From Pseudomonadales bacterium (GTDB lineage: Bacteria; Pseudomonadota; Gammaproteobacteria; Pseudomonadales; Ketobacteraceae): 64,000 nucleotides of DNA. Below are positions 53,892 to 63,181 of the stretch, piece after piece. A model generated the notes under the pieces. The model saw nothing but the letters and a program-made list of their open reading frames with translations. It did no database searches and had not been told where the DNA came from. The position numbers and the translations under genes were made by a program. Position 1 is the stretch's first letter. Each line of letters starts with the position of its first letter. The stretch spans positions 49,079-113,078 of the forward strand of contig PAPM01000038.1 of assembly GCA_002708905.1 (NCBI GenBank), given 5' to 3'.

Positions 53892-54929
53892 TTATTTAAT
53901 CGCGTCCGGATTCTTCGCTTTTTCACGGGCCAATTCAATACTGACGTGACCTTTACGCACCAGATCGCCCAAACACTGGTCCAGGGTCTGCATGCCTAAC
54001 GACGCACCGGTCTGAATAGCAGAGTACATCTGTGCCACTTTATCTTCCCGGATCAGGTTTCGAATCGCCGGTGTGCCAATCATGATTTCGTGGGCCGCCA
54101 CCCGGCCGCCACCCTGCTTCTTCAACAGGGTCTGGGAAATTACCGCCTGCAGTGATTCCGACAACATGGAACGGACCATGGCTTTTTCCGCGGCGGGGAA
54201 CACGTCGACAACACGGTCGATGGTTTTCGCTGCTGAGGTGGTGTGCAGGGTGCCAAATACCAGGTGACCTGTTTCTGCCGCCGTCAGCGCCAAACGAATG
54301 GTTTCCAGGTCCCGCATCTCGCCCACGAGGATGATGTCAGGGTCTTCCCGCAGCGCGGAGCGCAGAGCTTCGGCGAATCCCAATGTATCCCGATGCACTT
54401 CACGTTGGTTCAACAAGCACTTCTTGGATTCGTGTACGAATTCGATGGGGTCCTCGATGGTGAGGATGTGCTCGTAGCGGGTTTCATTGATGTAATCGAG
54501 CATGGCCGCCAGGGTGGTGGACTTACCGGAACCGGTAGGGCCGGTGACCAACACAATGCCGCGGGGAAATTCACAGATGTCCTTGAACACCTGCCCCTGC
54601 CCAAGATCTTCCATGGACAGCACCTTGGAAGGAATGGTTCGGAATACCGCACCGGCACCCCGGTTCTGGTTGAACGCGTTAACCCGGAAACGGGCCACAC
54701 CGGGCACTTCAAAAGAGAAGTCCGTTTCCAGAAACTCTTCAAAGTCCTTCCGCTGCTTATCGTTCATGATGTCATAGATCAGGCCATGCACCTGCTTATG
54801 GTCCATGGGCGGCAGATTGATACGGCGTACATCGCCGTCCACCCGGATCATCGGGGGCAGACCTGCTGACAGGTGCAAGTCCGACGCACCATTTTTCACG
54901 CCAAAGGCAAGCAATTCGGTAATGTCCAT
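53892..54929 (-). CDS. pilT: Pilus retraction ATPase PilT
   Basis: PilT (345 aa) powers retraction of type IV pili. It contains Walker A GPTGSGKSTTL at about 132-142, ILTIEDPIEFVHES, Walker B DIILVGEMRDLET, the His box HLVFGTLHTTSAAKT and the PilT-specific PAIRNLIRE at about 287-295, which is needed for retraction. Length matches P. aeruginosa PilT (344). It is divergent from yggS, as in other pseudomonads. Confidence 0.97.
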   Translation of the reverse strand: MDITELLAFGVKNGASDLHLSAGLPPMIRVDGDVRRINLPPMDHKQVHGLIYDIMNDKQRKDFEEFLETDFSFEVPGVARFRVNAFNQNRGAGAVFRTIPSKVLSMEDLGQGQVFKDICEFPRGIVLVTGPTGSGKSTTLAAMLDYINETRYEHILTIEDPIEFVHESKKCLLNQREVHRDTLGFAEALRSALREDPDIILVGEMRDLETIRLALTAAETGHLVFGTLHTTSAAKTIDRVVDVFPAAEKAMVRSMLSESLQAVISQTLLKKQGGGRVAAHEIMIGTPAIRNLIREDKVAQMYSAIQTGASLGMQTLDQCLGDLVRKGHVSIELAREKAKNPDAIK

Positions 54930-55099
54930 GGGGTACCTTCTCTGAACTGGGTTGAAATTAAACCTGATATTGAAAATCTAGGACTCTTTCAAGATTAGCA
55001 GACATTCCGCCCGCCACTTTTTTCCTTGCCCCACCTAAATGATTTTTGTGATTAAATACCACACTTTGGTAAAAATTTCCGTAACTCCTACCCAAAGCC

Positions 55100-55804
55100 A
55101 TGATGAACAACCTGGAACAACGTTATCGCGATGTCTGTGGACGCATCAAAGACGCCAGCCAGCGCCTGCAGGTCACACCACCCACCCTGCTGGCAGTGAG
55201 CAAAAAACACCCAAGCGAATCCCTGCGTGCCCTCTACCAACTGGGGCAGCGGGATTTCGGCGAAAGCTACTGGCAGGAAGCGGAACAAAAGATGCTGGCG
55301 CTGAAGGATCTCGACGGCATTGTCTGGCACTTTATCGGCCCCATCCAATCCAACAAGACCCGCCCCATTGCCGAGCATTTCCATTGGGTACACAGTGTGG
55401 ACCGGGAAAAAATCGCCCGCCGCCTCAGTGAGCAGCGGCCGCAAGGGCTGCCGCCCCTGAATCTGTGCCTGCAGGTCAACATTGATGAAGAGAAGAGCAA
55501 ATCCGGAGTAGCACCGGAGGACGTTCTGGCACTGGCTCAGGCCATCCACCAATTGCCCAATGTACGGCTGGCAGGACTGATGTGCATCCCGGAACACAGC
55601 GATGATCCACAGCAACAAAGAGTACCGTTCCAGCGCCTGGCGAGGCTGCAACAGGATCTGGCCCAGGCTGGCATCGTCACCAAAACCCTGTCTATGGGTA
55701 TGTCTGATGACCTGGAGGCAGCCATTGCGGAGGGCAGCACAATTCTGCGCATCGGCACCGCTTTATTTGGCGAGCGGCAGAAAACCGTAACAAATCCGTC
55801 ATAG
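55100..55804 (+). CDS. yggS: YggS family pyridoxal phosphate homeostasis protein
   Basis: A 234-residue PLP-binding protein of the YggS/PROSC family. The PLP-lysine is in LLAVSKKHPSE (about 31-41), and QRDFGESYWQEA, WHFIGPIQSNK and LSMGMSDDLEAAIAEGST with RIGTALFG are the family blocks. It balances B6 vitamers and amino acid pools. It begins the plus-strand yggS-proC-yggT-yggU group, a widely conserved order. Confidence 0.95.
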   Translation: MMNNLEQRYRDVCGRIKDASQRLQVTPPTLLAVSKKHPSESLRALYQLGQRDFGESYWQEAEQKMLALKDLDGIVWHFIGPIQSNKTRPIAEHFHWVHSVDREKIARRLSEQRPQGLPPLNLCLQVNIDEEKSKSGVAPEDVLALAQAIHQLPNVRLAGLMCIPEHSDDPQQQRVPFQRLARLQQDLAQAGIVTKTLSMGMSDDLEAAIAEGSTILRIGTALFGERQKTVTNPS

Positions 55805-55872
55805 AATCGCTATCCTACGACCCATAATCGACCTTATTCAATGAAATTTTAGACCCTAGCAGAGACTCCCAG

Positions 55873-56682
55873 ATGACCATGAAGATTACCTTTATCGGGG
55901 CCGGCAACATGGCCAGCAGTCTGGCAGGGGGCATGATCGCCAAGGGCATGGACCCTATCAACGTCACCCTCTCCGACATCAACGAACAGCAACTGCAGCA
56001 CGTACGCAAGCAACTGCAGGTTAATACCACCCGGGACAATATCAATGCCTGCCAGAAGGCCGATGTGGTGGTGCTGGCGGTTAAACCCCAGGTCATGGGT
56101 GCAGTATTGGCACCCTTAAAGGAGCTGTTCGAGCAACGCAAACCCCTGGTGATGAGCATTGCCGCCGGCATCACCCTCTCCCAGCTGGAAAACTGGATTG
56201 GGGCCGACACCCCTATTGTGCGCTGCATGCCCAACACCCCTGCGCTGGTGGAAACCGGTGCCACCGGTCTCTATGCCAACGCCAACGTGAGCCAGGCCCA
56301 ACGGGAACAGGCCCGCTCCATCATGGGCTCAGTGGGACTGGCCCTGTGGGTGGATAACGAAGACCAGATTGATGCCGTCACCGCCGTATCCGGCAGTGGC
56401 CCTGCCTACTTCTTCCTGGTGATGGAAGCCATGATTGAAGCCGGCAAAGCCCTGGGCCTGAGCGAACAGGTCGCCAAGCAATTGACCCTGCAAACCGCGC
56501 TTGGCTCTGCCCAGATGGCCATCACCAGCGATGTCGAGCCGGACGAACTGCGGCGCCGGGTAACCTCCCCCGGAGGCACCACCGAGCGCGCCATCGGCAT
56601 CATGGAGGACAAACAGCTGCGGGCTGTTTTCGCAGAAGCGCTGCAGGGTGCCTACCAACGCTCCAAGGAACTGTCCGGCTGA
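55873..56682 (+). CDS. proC: Pyrroline-5-carboxylate reductase ProC
   Basis: ProC (269 aa) reduces pyrroline-5-carboxylate to proline with NADPH. ITFIGAGNMASSLAGGMI is the dinucleotide-binding start; VLAVKPQVMG, RCMPNTPALV and VSGSGPAYFFLVMEAMIEAG with TSPGGTTERAI are family signatures. Either ATG 55873 or 55879 could be the start. It follows yggS by 68 bases. Confidence 0.97.
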   Translation: MTMKITFIGAGNMASSLAGGMIAKGMDPINVTLSDINEQQLQHVRKQLQVNTTRDNINACQKADVVVLAVKPQVMGAVLAPLKELFEQRKPLVMSIAAGITLSQLENWIGADTPIVRCMPNTPALVETGATGLYANANVSQAQREQARSIMGSVGLALWVDNEDQIDAVTAVSGSGPAYFFLVMEAMIEAGKALGLSEQVAKQLTLQTALGSAQMAITSDVEPDELRRRVTSPGGTTERAIGIMEDKQLRAVFAEALQGAYQRSKELSG

Positions 56683-56745
56683 GCGTGGTCTGTTATGATT
56701 AGGAACACGGAATTGACCGACTGCTGACATTAGGATCTGCTGACC

Positions 56746-57306
56746 ATGCACGTAAACAATGCTTTTCTCTTTCTGGTTACCACCCTGTTCGATATTTACA
56801 TTTCGATCGTGCTGGCCAGATTTATCCTGCAGATGGTGCGGGCTGACTTTTACAACCCGGTCTCCCAGTTTATCGTCAAGGCCACCAACCCCCTGCTGAT
56901 TCCCCTGCGTAAAATCGTGCCGGGCTTTGGTGGTCTGGACGTTGCCTCCCTGGTGCTGTTTGTCGCCATCATCCTGTTGAAACTAGGGCTGTACATCTTT
57001 GTGTTCCATGATCCCGGCCAGGTGAACCCAATCGCGCTGTTTATTTTCTTTCTGAAGTCCACGGCCAACACCATCATCAACTTCTTCCTGTTTGTGATCT
57101 TTGTTTCCGCCATCCTGAGCTGGGTAACCGCCGCCGGGGGTGGTTACAATCCCTTTGCGGACATCCTCAACCAGATTGCGGAACCGGTATTGGCACCGGC
57201 ACGCAAAATTATTCCCCCCATGGGCGGACTGGATATCTCACCCATGCTGGTGATTATCGCCATGATCTTTATCAAACAGCTGTTCGGCCTGTCGGGAATG
57301 CCGTAA
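56746..57306 (+). CDS. yggT: YggT family membrane protein
   Basis: A 186-residue protein with two YggT modules, each with a pair of membrane helices and a motif of the form NPLLIPLRKIVPGFGGLDVASLV, repeated as EPVLAPARKIIPPMGGLDISPML. YggT proteins contribute to osmotic tolerance or membrane organisation, with an unclear mechanism. It lies 63 bases after proC and three before yggU. Confidence 0.92.
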   Translation: MHVNNAFLFLVTTLFDIYISIVLARFILQMVRADFYNPVSQFIVKATNPLLIPLRKIVPGFGGLDVASLVLFVAIILLKLGLYIFVFHDPGQVNPIALFIFFLKSTANTIINFFLFVIFVSAILSWVTAAGGGYNPFADILNQIAEPVLAPARKIIPPMGGLDISPMLVIIAMIFIKQLFGLSGMP

Positions 57307-57309
57307 GTT

Positions 57310-57603
57310 GTGGCAAACTGGTACCAATGGCAGGGCTTGGATCTGATTCTGGATTGCCGCCTGCAGCCCAAGGCCTCCAGCGACGAATTCGTGGGAGACC
57401 TTGGGGAAGAGTTGAAAATCCGGATTACCGCGCCGCCGGTGGATGGCAAGGCCAACGCCCACCTGACCCGGTTTCTGGCCAAGAGCTTTGGGGTGAGCAA
57501 AAGCCGGGTGGTCATCGAAAAAGGAGAACTGGGGCGAAGTAAACGTATCCGGATACAGTCACCGGAGAAAATCCCTGCTAAGCTGAACATTAGCAAGCCC
57601 TGA
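57310..57603 (+). CDS. yggU: YggU family (DUF167) protein
   Basis: A 97-residue soluble protein. LILDCRLQPKASSDEFVG, ITAPPVDGKANAHLTRFLAKSFGV and SKSRVVIEKGELGRSKRI are the DUF167 blocks. The function is unknown. The start is GTG at 57310, directly behind the yggT stop, so the pair is coupled. The 3' end forms part of a hairpin. Confidence 0.92.
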   Translation: MANWYQWQGLDLILDCRLQPKASSDEFVGDLGEELKIRITAPPVDGKANAHLTRFLAKSFGVSKSRVVIEKGELGRSKRIRIQSPEKIPAKLNISKP

Positions 57604-57617
57604 ACAGTCAAGGGCTT
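57595..57617 (+). terminator. Hairpin at the yggU stop codon
   Basis: AAGCCCT (57595-57601) and AGGGCTT (57611-57617) form a 7-bp stem with a 9-base loop that spans the stop. No T-run follows, so it would be a weak terminator or an mRNA end-protecting hairpin. Confidence 0.4.
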
Positions 57618-57673
57618 ACGGTCTGCTCGGCAGCCAAATTGTTAACTTTATTGCTTAATGAGTGATCTACCCG

Positions 57674-59665
57674 ATGGAGTCTGCGCGTCTTTCCAATCAG
57701 ATGGATGCCTATCTTCAGTGGCGGCAGGAAATCCACCGCGAACTGACGCATTACCGTGGCTGGCTGATAGACCACAATGTGCAGAACCCGGAGCTGGAAT
57801 CGAAACTGGAACAGGCTCTGCAGACCCTTAAAGAAGACAAGATCACCATCGCCTTCGTGGGCGAATTTTCCCGCGGCAAGACCGAACTCATCAATGCCCT
57901 GTTCTTCAGCCACTACGGCATCCGCATACTGCCATCCGGTGCCGGCCGCACCACCATGTGCCCCACAGAGCTGATGTTCGATCACCGGGCCACGGAAAGC
58001 TATATCCGGTTACTGCCCATCGAGACCCGCATGGTGGGGTCCAGTCTGGCCAGCTTCCGCAAGATCCCGGACAAATGGGTGTTTGTTCCCCTCAACACCG
58101 ACGACCCGCGGGCCATGAAGAAGACCTTCGCCGAGGTGGCCCAGCTCAAGTCGGTCACGCCCAACGAAGCCTCCGCCATGGGTTTTCAGATCGATCTTCT
58201 GGAAAAAGACAGCGAAAACCCGGAAAAAGTCCTGATTCCGGCCTGGCGTCATGCCATGATCAGCTTTGATCACCCGCTGCTGCGCCAGGGCCTCACCATC
58301 ATCGACACCCCCGGGTTAAATGCCCTGGGTTGTGAGCCTGAACTCACGTTCAGCCTGCTGCCGGAAGCCCAGTCCATCCTGTTCCTGTTGTCGGCATCCT
58401 CCGGCGTCAGCGCCACCGACCTGGATATCTGGAACCGCCACATCCGCGACCTGGCCCTGCGGGAAGCCACCGGCGTGTACGCCATCCTCAACAAGGTGGA
58501 CTCAGTGTGGGATGAGCTGGAAGACGACCAGTTCAACAAACGGGTATTGGGCGACATTCGTGCCCAATGCGCCCGCCAACTGGCCATCGCCCCGGACGAA
58601 ATCCTCTGCGTGTCCGCCAAAGAGGGCCTGCTGGCACAAGTCGAAGGCAATATGCAGCGGCTGGACAAGAGCTTCCTGCCGGAGCTGGAAGAACTGCTCT
58701 CCAACGACATGATGCGGCGCAAGGAACACCTGATCCAGAAGAGTGTGATCAAAGATATTCACGCCATGCTCCATGGCAGCCGCAAAACCCTGATGCGACG
58801 GCGGGAGTCGGTGCTGGCAGAGCTGCGTATCCTGAAAGCGGAAGAATCCGACCGCAAATCCCAGCTGGACAAAATGCTGGCCCAGGCCCGTCACGAACAG
58901 ACTTACTACCACAAAAAGCTGATTCTGCTGAAATCCAGTCGCAAGATGATCCTGCGGGAAGGCAGCGCCATGCTGGAACCGGTCAACAGCGACAAGCTCA
59001 GCGCCTATCTCAAGGAAGCCGGCAAGGCCCTCACCAGCAGCTGGACCATTGTCGGCATGAACAACGCCATTGACAGTTTTTTTGATAACCTGAAACGGGA
59101 TATGAGTGCACTGGCCCAACGCCAGGAGAAGATCCAGCCCATGGTGGCGGATATTTATGCAAAATATGAGGCGGAACAGGGTATGGCCCCCCTGGATTAC
59201 CCCCGTTTCTCCCCCAAAGAATACCTGACCCGCCTGGATGATCTGCGCACCAAATCCGGCAGCTTCCGCCGTAACCTGCGCAAACTGCTGACCGAGCAGA
59301 AAGCCACTTCCAAGCGCTTCCTCAGCACCATCGTCAACGAAGGCTCCACTATTTACCGTCTCTACGAGCGGGCCGCAAAATCCTGGCTCAACGACGTGTT
59401 GCTGCCCCTGTTCCAGAATGCCCAGGAACAGAAGCACCTGCTGGACGAACACATTGCCAAGCTACGCACCCTGGGCAACGCTGAGGACAACGCGGAACAG
59501 CGCATTATCAACATGGAATCCATGCTGGAAGATCTGGAGGAACAGATTGCCGAAGTGGAAGAAATGGTGAAAGGCCTGCGCAAACCCGCCCCCATACATC
59601 AAAGCCGCAAGGTGATCCCCATGATTACCTCCCAGTTCTCAAACCCCTCATATAACAAAAGGTAA
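57674..59665 (+). CDS. Dynamin-family GTPase
   Basis: A 663-residue dynamin-like protein. The G domain has the P-loop GEFSRGKTELINAL near 62, a Thr-containing switch at RTTMCPTEL near 93, DTPGLNALG near 210 and NKVD near 272. After about residue 340 it is almost all helical, with long charged coiled-coil stretches (for example ESVLAELRILKAEESDRKSQLDKM region and the final 70 residues), which fits a stalk; I see no clear membrane helix. Bacterial dynamins remodel or guard membranes. The start is uncertain between ATG 57674 and GTG 57662. It stands between yggU and metX, where pseudomonads do not usually have it. Confidence 0.85.
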   Translation: MESARLSNQMDAYLQWRQEIHRELTHYRGWLIDHNVQNPELESKLEQALQTLKEDKITIAFVGEFSRGKTELINALFFSHYGIRILPSGAGRTTMCPTELMFDHRATESYIRLLPIETRMVGSSLASFRKIPDKWVFVPLNTDDPRAMKKTFAEVAQLKSVTPNEASAMGFQIDLLEKDSENPEKVLIPAWRHAMISFDHPLLRQGLTIIDTPGLNALGCEPELTFSLLPEAQSILFLLSASSGVSATDLDIWNRHIRDLALREATGVYAILNKVDSVWDELEDDQFNKRVLGDIRAQCARQLAIAPDEILCVSAKEGLLAQVEGNMQRLDKSFLPELEELLSNDMMRRKEHLIQKSVIKDIHAMLHGSRKTLMRRRESVLAELRILKAEESDRKSQLDKMLAQARHEQTYYHKKLILLKSSRKMILREGSAMLEPVNSDKLSAYLKEAGKALTSSWTIVGMNNAIDSFFDNLKRDMSALAQRQEKIQPMVADIYAKYEAEQGMAPLDYPRFSPKEYLTRLDDLRTKSGSFRRNLRKLLTEQKATSKRFLSTIVNEGSTIYRLYERAAKSWLNDVLLPLFQNAQEQKHLLDEHIAKLRTLGNAEDNAEQRIINMESMLEDLEEQIAEVEEMVKGLRKPAPIHQSRKVIPMITSQFSNPSYNKR

Positions 59666-59752
59666 CCCCGCCGGGGACACTCCTGCTCTTTTTAAACCCC
59701 CTTTTTCTGATAGACTGCGCTCTTCATTCTTTTCAGCCCAGGAACACCAGGA

Positions 59753-60919
59753 TTGACTACCGCGCTACAAACACCGGCCTCCCGTCGCACCGGGTCCGTG
59801 GGCATCGTGCAGCCACAGCTGTTTCGGTGCGACCACCCGATTACCCTGCAATGCGGCAAAACACTGCCCCATTACGAGCTGGTGTATGAAACCTATGGCA
59901 CCCTGAATACCGCCAAAAGCAATGCGGTACTGATCTGCCATGCGTTGAGCGGCCATCACCACGCCGCCGGTTTTCACAGCAAGGATGACAAAAAGCCCGG
60001 CTGGTGGGACGCCTGTATCGGCCCCGGCAAAGCCATCGATACCGACCGTTATTTTGTGGTGAGCCTGAACAATCTGGGCGGCTGTCATGGCAGCACCGGT
60101 CCCAGTTCCGTCAACCCGGACACCAACAAGCCCTATGGCCCGGACTTTCCCATTGTGACCGTACGGGATTGGGTAAACAGCCAGCACACCCTGATGCAGC
60201 ACCTGCAAGTGCCCCATTGGGCTGCAGTGGTGGGCGGCAGTCTGGGGGGCATGCAGGCCATGCAGTGGGCCATCGATTACCCGGATCTGGTGCGTAATGC
60301 TGTGGTGATAGCCGCGGCGCCGAAACTGTCGGCCCAGAACATTGCTTTTAACGAGGTGGCCCGCAAGGCCATTCTGTCGGATCCGGATTTCCGTGAAGGC
60401 CATTACTACGAGCACAACACCTACCCCAAAATCGGCTTGAGCCTGGCCCGCATGCTGGGGCATATCACTTACCTGTCGGATGCCGCCATGCGCGAGAAAT
60501 TCGGACGTGAACTGCGGGACGGGGCCAAGAGCTTCGATTTTGACGTGGAATTCCAGGTGGAAAGCTACCTCAACTATCAGGGTGAAGTCTTCTCCAAGAA
60601 TTTCGACGCCAACACCTATCTGCTGATGACTCGGGCACTGGATTATTTCGATCCCGCTGAAGAATACGACCACGATCTGCGTAAAGCCCTGGCGGAAGCC
60701 AAAGCCAACTTCCTGGTGATGTCCTTCACCACCGATTGGCGCTTCTCACCGGAGCGCTCCCAGGAAATCGTGCAGGCCCTGCTGGCCGCCCGCAAGCGGG
60801 TCAGCTACGCCGATATCGAATGTCCCCAGGGCCACGACTCCTTCCTGCTGGACGTGCCCCGTTATACCAGTTTGTTCAAAGCTTATATGAATTCAATCGA
60901 ACTGGATGGGGAGAGCTGA
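59753..60919 (+). CDS. metX: Homoserine O-acyltransferase MetX
   Basis: A 388-residue alpha/beta-hydrolase-fold enzyme that acylates homoserine for methionine synthesis; Pseudomonas-type enzymes use succinyl-CoA although sequence alone does not decide. Blocks are [26 protein letters not shown], the nucleophile elbow [14 protein letters not shown] (Ser at about 161), and [13 protein letters not shown] with the catalytic His. The start codon is TTG 59753 with CAGGA upstream. metW follows after three bases. Confidence 0.95.
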   Translation: MTTALQTPASRRTGSVGIVQPQLFRCDHPITLQCGKTLPHYELVYETYGTLNTAKSNAVLICHALSGHHHAAGFHSKDDKKPGWWDACIGPGKAIDTDRYFVVSLNNLGGCHGSTGPSSVNPDTNKPYGPDFPIVTVRDWVNSQHTLMQHLQVPHWAAVVGGSLGGMQAMQWAIDYPDLVRNAVVIAAAPKLSAQNIAFNEVARKAILSDPDFREGHYYEHNTYPKIGLSLARMLGHITYLSDAAMREKFGRELRDGAKSFDFDVEFQVESYLNYQGEVFSKNFDANTYLLMTRALDYFDPAEEYDHDLRKALAEAKANFLVMSFTTDWRFSPERSQEIVQALLAARKRVSYADIECPQGHDSFLLDVPRYTSLFKAYMNSIELDGES

Positions 60920-60922
60920 ATC

Positions 60923-61513
60923 ATGCGTCAGGACCTCCAAACCATCCAACAGTGGATACAACCGGATTGCAGCGTGCTGGACCTGGGCTGTGGTGACGGT
61001 GCCTTGCTGGCGCATTTGCGGGATGCCAAGAATGTGTTCGGCTATGGCCTGGAAATCGACCAGGACAAAATCCTTGAATGCTTTAAGAAAAACGTCAACG
61101 TCATCGAACAGGACCTGGACTGGGGCCTGGGTAATTTCGAGAATGACAGTTTTGATGTGGTAATCATGTCCCAGGCTTTGCAAGCGGTGCATTACCCCGA
61201 CAAAGTCATCGACGACATGTTGCGGGTGGGCAAAGAGTGCATTATCACCTTTCCCAATTTCGGTTATTGGCGCTGCCGGGTTTACCTGACCACCAAAGGT
61301 CGCATGCCCGTATCCAAACAGTTGCCTTATACTTGGTATAACACCCCCAATATCCATTTGTGCACGTTCAAGGATTTTGAGGCTCTGTGCTACCGTAAGC
61401 ATCTCAAGATACTGAACCGGACAGTGGTGGACATGAATTTCCGTGACGGCTTTTTCATGCGGATGTTTCCCAACCTGTTCGGCGAGGTAGCGGTGTATCA
61501 CGTTACCAAATAG
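60923..61513 (+). CDS. metW: Methionine biosynthesis protein MetW
   Basis: A 196-residue class I methyltransferase-fold protein. The SAM motif SVLDLGCGDGALLAHL is at about 18-33, and IMSQALQAVHYPD and ITFPNFGYWRCR are MetW signatures. MetW works with MetX in homoserine acylation in many proteobacteria; no methyl acceptor is known. The pair metX-metW is three bases apart. Confidence 0.95.
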   Translation: MRQDLQTIQQWIQPDCSVLDLGCGDGALLAHLRDAKNVFGYGLEIDQDKILECFKKNVNVIEQDLDWGLGNFENDSFDVVIMSQALQAVHYPDKVIDDMLRVGKECIITFPNFGYWRCRVYLTTKGRMPVSKQLPYTWYNTPNIHLCTFKDFEALCYRKHLKILNRTVVDMNFRDGFFMRMFPNLFGEVAVYHVTK

Positions 61514-61539
61514 GCTGCAGAACCTGAGAGGTTAAGGAC

Positions 61540-61977
61540 ATGACCATAAAAATAACCCTGGCACTGGTATTACTGCTGACCGCTGAACTGGCCGCAGCAG
61601 AACAATTTGTTGAAGACAAGAACTACGTGGTGCATTACAGCGCCTTTAATTCCACGCTGCTCACCCCGGAAGTAGCTGGTGCCTATGGGCTCATGCGCAG
61701 TCGCCAGCGCGGCATCGTCAACATCGCGGTACAGCGCAAACAGCCCGGCAGTCAACCCAAAGCGGTAATGGCACAACTGGAAGGCTATACCGGACAGATG
61801 GGGGGCAGCGAAATCCCCCTGGATTTTCAGGTGGTGGAAGAAGGGGACGCTATCTATTATCTGGCTGAATTCCGCTTCCATGACGGCGACAAGCTGGATT
61901 TCGACATCAAGGTGAAGCCCACTCCGGAAGCCGCCCCGCTGAAAATCAGCTTTTCGCAAAGTTTCTTTGCAGATTAA
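61540..61977 (+). CDS. DUF4426 domain-containing exported protein
   Basis: A 145-residue protein with a signal peptide (residues 1-20, ending ELAAA). The mature part includes NYVVHYSAFNSTLLTPEVAGAYGLMRSRQRGIVNIAVQ, typical of DUF4426. It follows metW by 26 bases; from memory the same order is found in Pseudomonas. Likely periplasmic; role unknown. Confidence 0.85.
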   Translation: MTIKITLALVLLLTAELAAAEQFVEDKNYVVHYSAFNSTLLTPEVAGAYGLMRSRQRGIVNIAVQRKQPGSQPKAVMAQLEGYTGQMGGSEIPLDFQVVEEGDAIYYLAEFRFHDGDKLDFDIKVKPTPEAAPLKISFSQSFFAD

Positions 61978-61984
61978 GTACTTA

Positions 61985-62012
61985 GTGCCCGGCAACCTAG
62001 GCTGTCGGGCAC
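61985..62012 (+). terminator. Hairpin after the metX-metW-DUF4426 unit
   Basis: GTGCCCGGCA and TGTCGGGCAC pair over 10 bp with one G-U, around an 8-base loop, seven bases after the stop codon. It is followed by CTTCTACC, not by a full T-run. It most likely ends the metX message. Confidence 0.55.
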
Positions 62013-62139
62013 CTTCTACCACTACAAAATGATCCTGCTACCTCTATAAAAGTCACCCTACAATTTTCTACACTCATTTACATTCCCCTGGGATACAATC
62101 CGGAGGAATAAATATTATAAGTACAGAAAGAGCCTTTTA

Positions 62140-63147
62140 ATGTTGCCTAAATATTTGTTTTATCTCGCCTTTGGCACCTTGCTGATCAGCGGCTGCGGCC
62201 TTGAAACCGATGATGATGACGACGAAACGTCTTATGTTGAGGTGAGTGTTGAGCAGAATGTGTATTTGCCGCTGACCAATGCGACCCGTTTTTACTATTC
62301 ATCTACAGGCGGCACAACCGGTGACCTGGAAGCGAACATTTCCTACGATGTAGGCATGTCCAATGCGAAGGGCTATCCAGTCTACAAAGTAGCGATCGAT
62401 GGAACGGGGTTAACGCTCGATTTGTATTTCCGCACCACTACCAGCCAGATTGAATTGCTCGGTATTGATGGACCTGTGGATGTGGGAGATGCGGATATTG
62501 ATTACCTGCGCTTCAGCACTCCGATAAAATTGGTAGGCGCACAAACCAACCAAAGTACAAGTGCTTCCGCTGAAATTGAAATCAGCGGTGACCCTCTGCC
62601 CAACCCAACTATCACCATGAACTACAGCGTTGCCAATCGAACCAATATAAAGTTCGAGAACAATGGCTTTATATTTCCCACGCTGAACGCCACTCTCACA
62701 GCGGAAATTACGGTAACCAGTTCTATCATCACCACAGACCCGATTCCTGTAGTCCTGGATTTCTATTTCACCAAAGGTCTGGGCCTGGTGCAGCACAGTG
62801 GTAACTTGACGGAAAACAGCACAGAAGATTACGAAGTAAAATTCCATCGTCTGTTGGGTCTGCCCAATGTCATGAGCTACGACGCCGTCGGTAACGGCCC
62901 CAGTCACTTCACTATGGCAGACAGCGGTGACAACCTGTCTTCATCGGATTACCGAATATTGAATCAAGCAGAGCTCAATTCAATGGGTTGGATCACCATC
63001 AGCACAGATGCCAATGCTGATTGGAAAATCAATGTGGAAGACAATGCGAGCACGCCAGACACTCTGACCAGCTATCAGGTTCTGTTCGAGGATAAACACA
63101 GTGACGAACGGCTGTCTGGAAATATCACTATCGTTATCTCACCATGA
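62140..63147 (+). CDS. Predicted lipoprotein, paralogue of the next gene
   Basis: A 335-residue lipoprotein: signal peptide with lipobox LISGC (Cys19), then an acidic run of Asp residues. Glycine at +2 predicts sorting to the outer membrane. The rest appears beta-rich. Shared features with the next gene are YLPLTNATRFYY, IELLGIDGPVDVG and FTKGLGLVQHSG. It has a C-terminal extension of about 90 residues (from MSYDAVGNG) that the paralogue lacks. I recognise no domain. GGAGGAATAAA lies about 35 bases upstream, too far to be its ribosome site. Confidence 0.75.
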   Translation: MLPKYLFYLAFGTLLISGCGLETDDDDDETSYVEVSVEQNVYLPLTNATRFYYSSTGGTTGDLEANISYDVGMSNAKGYPVYKVAIDGTGLTLDLYFRTTTSQIELLGIDGPVDVGDADIDYLRFSTPIKLVGAQTNQSTSASAEIEISGDPLPNPTITMNYSVANRTNIKFENNGFIFPTLNATLTAEITVTSSIITTDPIPVVLDFYFTKGLGLVQHSGNLTENSTEDYEVKFHRLLGLPNVMSYDAVGNGPSHFTMADSGDNLSSSDYRILNQAELNSMGWITISTDANADWKINVEDNASTPDTLTSYQVLFEDKHSDERLSGNITIVISP

Positions 63148-63181
63148 GTAAGAATTAAAACAATAAAAGAGACGTATCATC

